Of a stretch of DNA of 64,000 nucleotides, positions 60,874 through 64,000 are shown in pieces (the stretch's first letter is position 1; each line of letters begins with the position of its first letter). The DNA is taken from positions 11,470,001-11,534,000 of the forward strand of contig CP075496.1 in assembly GCA_021613535.1 (NCBI GenBank), in the 5' to 3' direction. The notes beneath the pieces are model-generated. The model did not search any database. It was not told the origin of the DNA and was given only the letters and a program-made list of their open reading frames with translations. Origin of the DNA: Adineta vaga. Taxonomy: Eukaryota > Rotifera. The translations under genes were made by a program, and so were the position numbers.

Positions 60874-61915
60874 TCTAAAAATCGACAAAAGATATTCTAC
60901 TATCTTTTCTTCGCATAAAAATAAAATGTAGAAACAAAAACATACAAAACAGGAAGATAAAGAGAAAGAATCAATGATAAAATGTTTCTAATCGACAAAC
61001 GAATTCCGTGTCATCCATGTATCGAACAATTCAAATCTAAAATAAAACATTTAAAAACTAAATTTTTTCTTCGAAATTTCATTCAATATCTGATGATTTT
61101 CAGATGTGAACAAAAAAATCAAATTGACTAGGATCACGAATGTGTTTTTATTAAATATATGTATGTATATAATGATAGAAGACGGAAAAAATTCTGATCA
61201 TGGAAAGTACAGGGTTTACAAATAAAATTAATCATAAAATAAAATCAAACTAAATACATGACATGACGAATGTTTAATTACGGAAAATATAGAGAATATC
61301 TGTGCGTCAAAATGGAAAAAAAGAAAAGAAAAGAAAAGAAGTTGAAAGCAAAATATTTAAGGAATTATTTTCTCTTGAAAAAGTAACATCAGTGATTATA
61401 TACCACAGATGTTTGTATGTTTCTATGTCAATATAGAAATAAAGATAAAGATTTCTAGAAAAACAACATAAATTATTGTAGAGATGAAATGCAAAAAAAA
61501 GAAACAAATGACAATTGCTATGCACATACAATGACTGTTTTCGAGAGGGAAGAAGAGCAGTAAGAGGAAGAAAACTGGCACATACACAATCTACACAATT
61601 CTTTTAATGAAATATCTAGAATAAATGAAATATCGGGAGGAAAGCAAACTACGAATTTTTTTCTCGCATTTCTTTTCTTTTTGTTTGATTTGTAGAAATA
61701 ATCACTATTGATTATGATGCTCATTACCGGAATAGAAACAGACAGTAGTTAGACATGAAAGAAAGAAGCTGTGCAATAGTCAATATTGAATAAACATAGG
61801 TGTAATGAATTGCATGAAAATGAAACAAATAGTAAAGAAAAAAATCGAGCTTTTAAATACACGGAAAGAAAAGACAATATCAAAGACGACAAAATATAAT
61901 ATGCTAAATAAAATA
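60874..61915. other. Intergenic region
   Basis: About 1 kb lies between the MTHFSD locus and dynamin. It may contain an unidentified first exon of the MTHFSD-region gene and the dynamin 3'UTR. Open frames at 61307-62088 (minus strand) are Phe-rich and overlap the dynamin tail. No gene was recognised. Confidence 0.45.
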
Positions 61916-64000
61916 TTAATTTCGTTGTGGAACTGGTGGCCGTTCGAGTGGTCGTGGAGGAACCGGTATTGGCCGTCTAAAATAGAGAAATAGATATGAA
62001 AATTTATATGAAAGAATACGAAATATGTCGTTTGCAATGCAACAACGAAATGAATATCGAAAAAGCATAAGTTAAGAAGGACGCACAAAGTTAGAGAATA
62101 GAGAAGAAAAAGTTTATAGCAACATTTGTTGTTGTTCTTCTCTTCGAAAAGAACTTACAGTGGTGTTAAAGGTGGTGGTAAGCCTCCTGGTTGAGGACTT
62201 ACTCTACCGTATTGATTCATTGATGATCTGGAAAGAAATTGAAAGAAGCGTTGGAAAAGAAAGTCATGCATTTTTAGCGAAGAAATCAATTCATGTCCTA
62301 AGATATTATTTAATTTGTCAGTGTTATTCATTCATCTAAACCTACGACGATATTGCTAAACCATTCTGATATGTAAATGTATGAAAAGGATCTAATTCAT
62401 CAAATAAATTAGATGCTGATTGCACTACGAACTGAGTTTGCCTACAAGAATATATATATATATATATATTAATACAGAATAGTACTTTCATGTCAAATGA
62501 AGCATTAACAAGAACTTTCCTTGTCACATGAATTAGCGTCAATATTCTTCACTCACATAACTTTACTCGACACTTTTTCATTTACTTTCGAAAACATATG
62601 TGATTGAGATTTACGTGTTGATATAAATCTACTAGCAAGATTTGATAGATATTCAATCAAATGTTTACATACTGAGGCATCATAGGTGTAGGTAAAGCTT
62701 GATTGCCACCCATAGCATTTGGTCGGATTGGTGGTTGAGGTGGTTCCCGTGCAGAAAATGACATTGGAGTTGGATTCATTGGTGCCGGCTGTTTCCGTTG
62801 TGGATTTGGACTAACCGGACGATTTCTAATTAGAAAAAGTAATCAATTAAAAATAAAAGTAAAAGATTTTTCACATGTTCTTTACCCTCCAAATGGTTGT
62901 TGTTGTTGAAAATATGATGTTGAGTCAAAAGAATTATTTGGTATATTTGATGCTGGTGCAAAATTATTATTCATTGAATTGTTCATTGATGCACTCGACA
63001 CTCCAGCAGCTAGGACTGATGCAGGCATGACTGATCCAGCAACTTTTCGTGCATTAATATGGAAATTTTCAATAATAGTCAAAGCCTAGAAAAGGAATTT
63101 TATATAAGAACTAAGCAATGCTACTTATACAGATAAAACATACACTTTTAACAGCTTCATATTCTGCAATTTTCGTTTCCCGACGTTGTCGTTCTTCTTC
63201 TGATTCTTGTAGTAAAGCTTTCTAAAAATTTAAATCATCATCAATATCATTTTTCTGCATAAAAGAATGTTCTTACTGGATCAGGAAGAGCATAGAGATG
63301 CGCCAATAATTCTTTTGATACAAATTTTTGCACCTAAATCAAATAAAATTCAATAAAAAAATCTTTCAATCAGATAAACAGTTTCCATTCACATTTTGAA
63401 CAATATTGAACATAATTGCTTTTGGAATGTAATCACGTGTCATTTTAGCTACAATTTGCATATATGATGATACTAATTTGTTAATTGTTTCAACTTGTCG
63501 TTCCATATGTGGATCAATTGGACCAACTTCAGCTGTAATCTATGAATTGACAACGTAATAAAGGTATACAAATGTTTTTTTTTATTCCCTTACTGTTGTA
63601 TCTTCCGTATGTAGCTCACGTTCAAGATAAATGCCAGCACGTAAGAAAGATGCTTTCCATGTATCTAATTCTTCAGTATTATCAACTGATAATTCAAGTA
63701 CTTTATGTTCTTTATAAACATTTCTAAAAATTAATGATTTTTATTTTTGTAAGTCAATATCATAATGATAAATATCAATGATTACTTACTTTCCTTCAGT
63801 ATGAAAGATTGCAAATTGAGGTCGTTTAGCCATGAAACCACCTTCAACATCTCGAATTTTAAGATTTTCTAATGGTAACATATATTTCTTATCTTTTTCC
63901 TTAAAAAACAAACATTATTCATTTATCAATGTATTTTGGAAATATTTGCAACATACATCTGAATCAGTGAACCATGATAAATTATCTGTTGATAAAACGA
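61916..64000 (-). CDS. DNM: Dynamin (shibire-type), C-terminal part: PH domain, GED and proline-rich tail; truncated by window edge
   Basis: The gene enters from the right edge on the minus strand. First comes the PH-domain end ('[20 protein letters not shown]', '[20 protein letters not shown]', '[17 protein letters not shown]'). The GTPase effector domain follows ('[20 protein letters not shown]', '[18 protein letters not shown]', '[14 protein letters not shown]', '[20 protein letters not shown]'). These match classical dynamins, which cut endocytic vesicles. The tail (about 63080-61916) is Asn/Ser/Gln-rich, then proline-rich ('[20 protein letters not shown]', '[19 protein letters not shown]'), and ends at a TAA at 61916. 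One tail exon (about 62442-62345) has '[17 protein letters not shown]' with a DPF motif. The GTPase domain lies outside the window. Confidence 0.94.

Noticed and set aside
61307-62088. Several minus-strand frames between MTHFSD and dynamin.
   Set aside because: They are Phe/Ser-rich, lack domains, and partly overlap the dynamin tail in another frame.

Overview
The window is animal nuclear DNA. It is AT-rich, almost every gene is cut by very short GT-AG introns (mostly 50 to 90 nt), and the genes are metazoan orthologues packed about one per 2.5 kb on both strands. The compact layout, the intron size, a choline-sulfatase gene of bacterial type carrying a spliceosomal intron, and 3' splice sites sitting directly before several start codons (as expected for spliced-leader trans-splicing) all fit a bdelloid rotifer. 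That assignment is an inference, not a database result.

Left part (1-29 kb): TBC1D23 (+); a FARP-type FERM/RhoGEF locus (-) with a stop between its FERM and DH-PH-PH halves; a 3 kb non-coding spacer; NDUFB9 (+); an orphan C2H2 zinc-finger gene (+); a Spot14/MID1IP1 family gene (-); SPTLC1 (+); an extended SDR/epimerase (+); SNRPB (-) divergent from RPS29 (+).

Middle part (29-46.5 kb): a peptide-type GPCR (+); choline-sulfatase (+), the best candidate for horizontal transfer; a BTB protein with an FBXL4-like N-terminal region (-); a TASOR-like DUF3715 gene (+), which in vertebrates is the scaffold of the HUSH silencing complex; the first member of a three-gene B-box/coiled-coil/propeller-like family (-); a divergent serpin (-); a small membrane protein (+); gamma-glutamyl hydrolase (-).

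Right part (46.5-64 kb), nearly all on the minus strand: two more members of the three-gene family; a mitochondrial seryl-tRNA-synthetase paralogue that has lost its catalytic motifs (SLIMP-like); a TFIIIC110/GTF3C2-like WD protein; TTC16, with a secreted-protein gene nested on the opposite strand in one intron; MTHFSD with an unusual N-terminal extension; and the 3' end of dynamin, which runs off the right edge.

The genes do not form one pathway. Themes that recur are membrane traffic (TBC1D23, dynamin), cytoskeletal signalling (FARP), lipid synthesis (SPTLC1, Spot14-like), folate metabolism (GGH, MTHFSD) and RNA or chromatin work (SNRPB, RPS29, GTF3C2, TASOR-like). Two conserved genes (SNRPB, BTB) look as if one base is missing, and one TASOR-like exon junction does not fit in frame. 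These may be assembly errors or decayed copies. Intron-exon borders are read by eye and should be taken as approximate unless given exactly.
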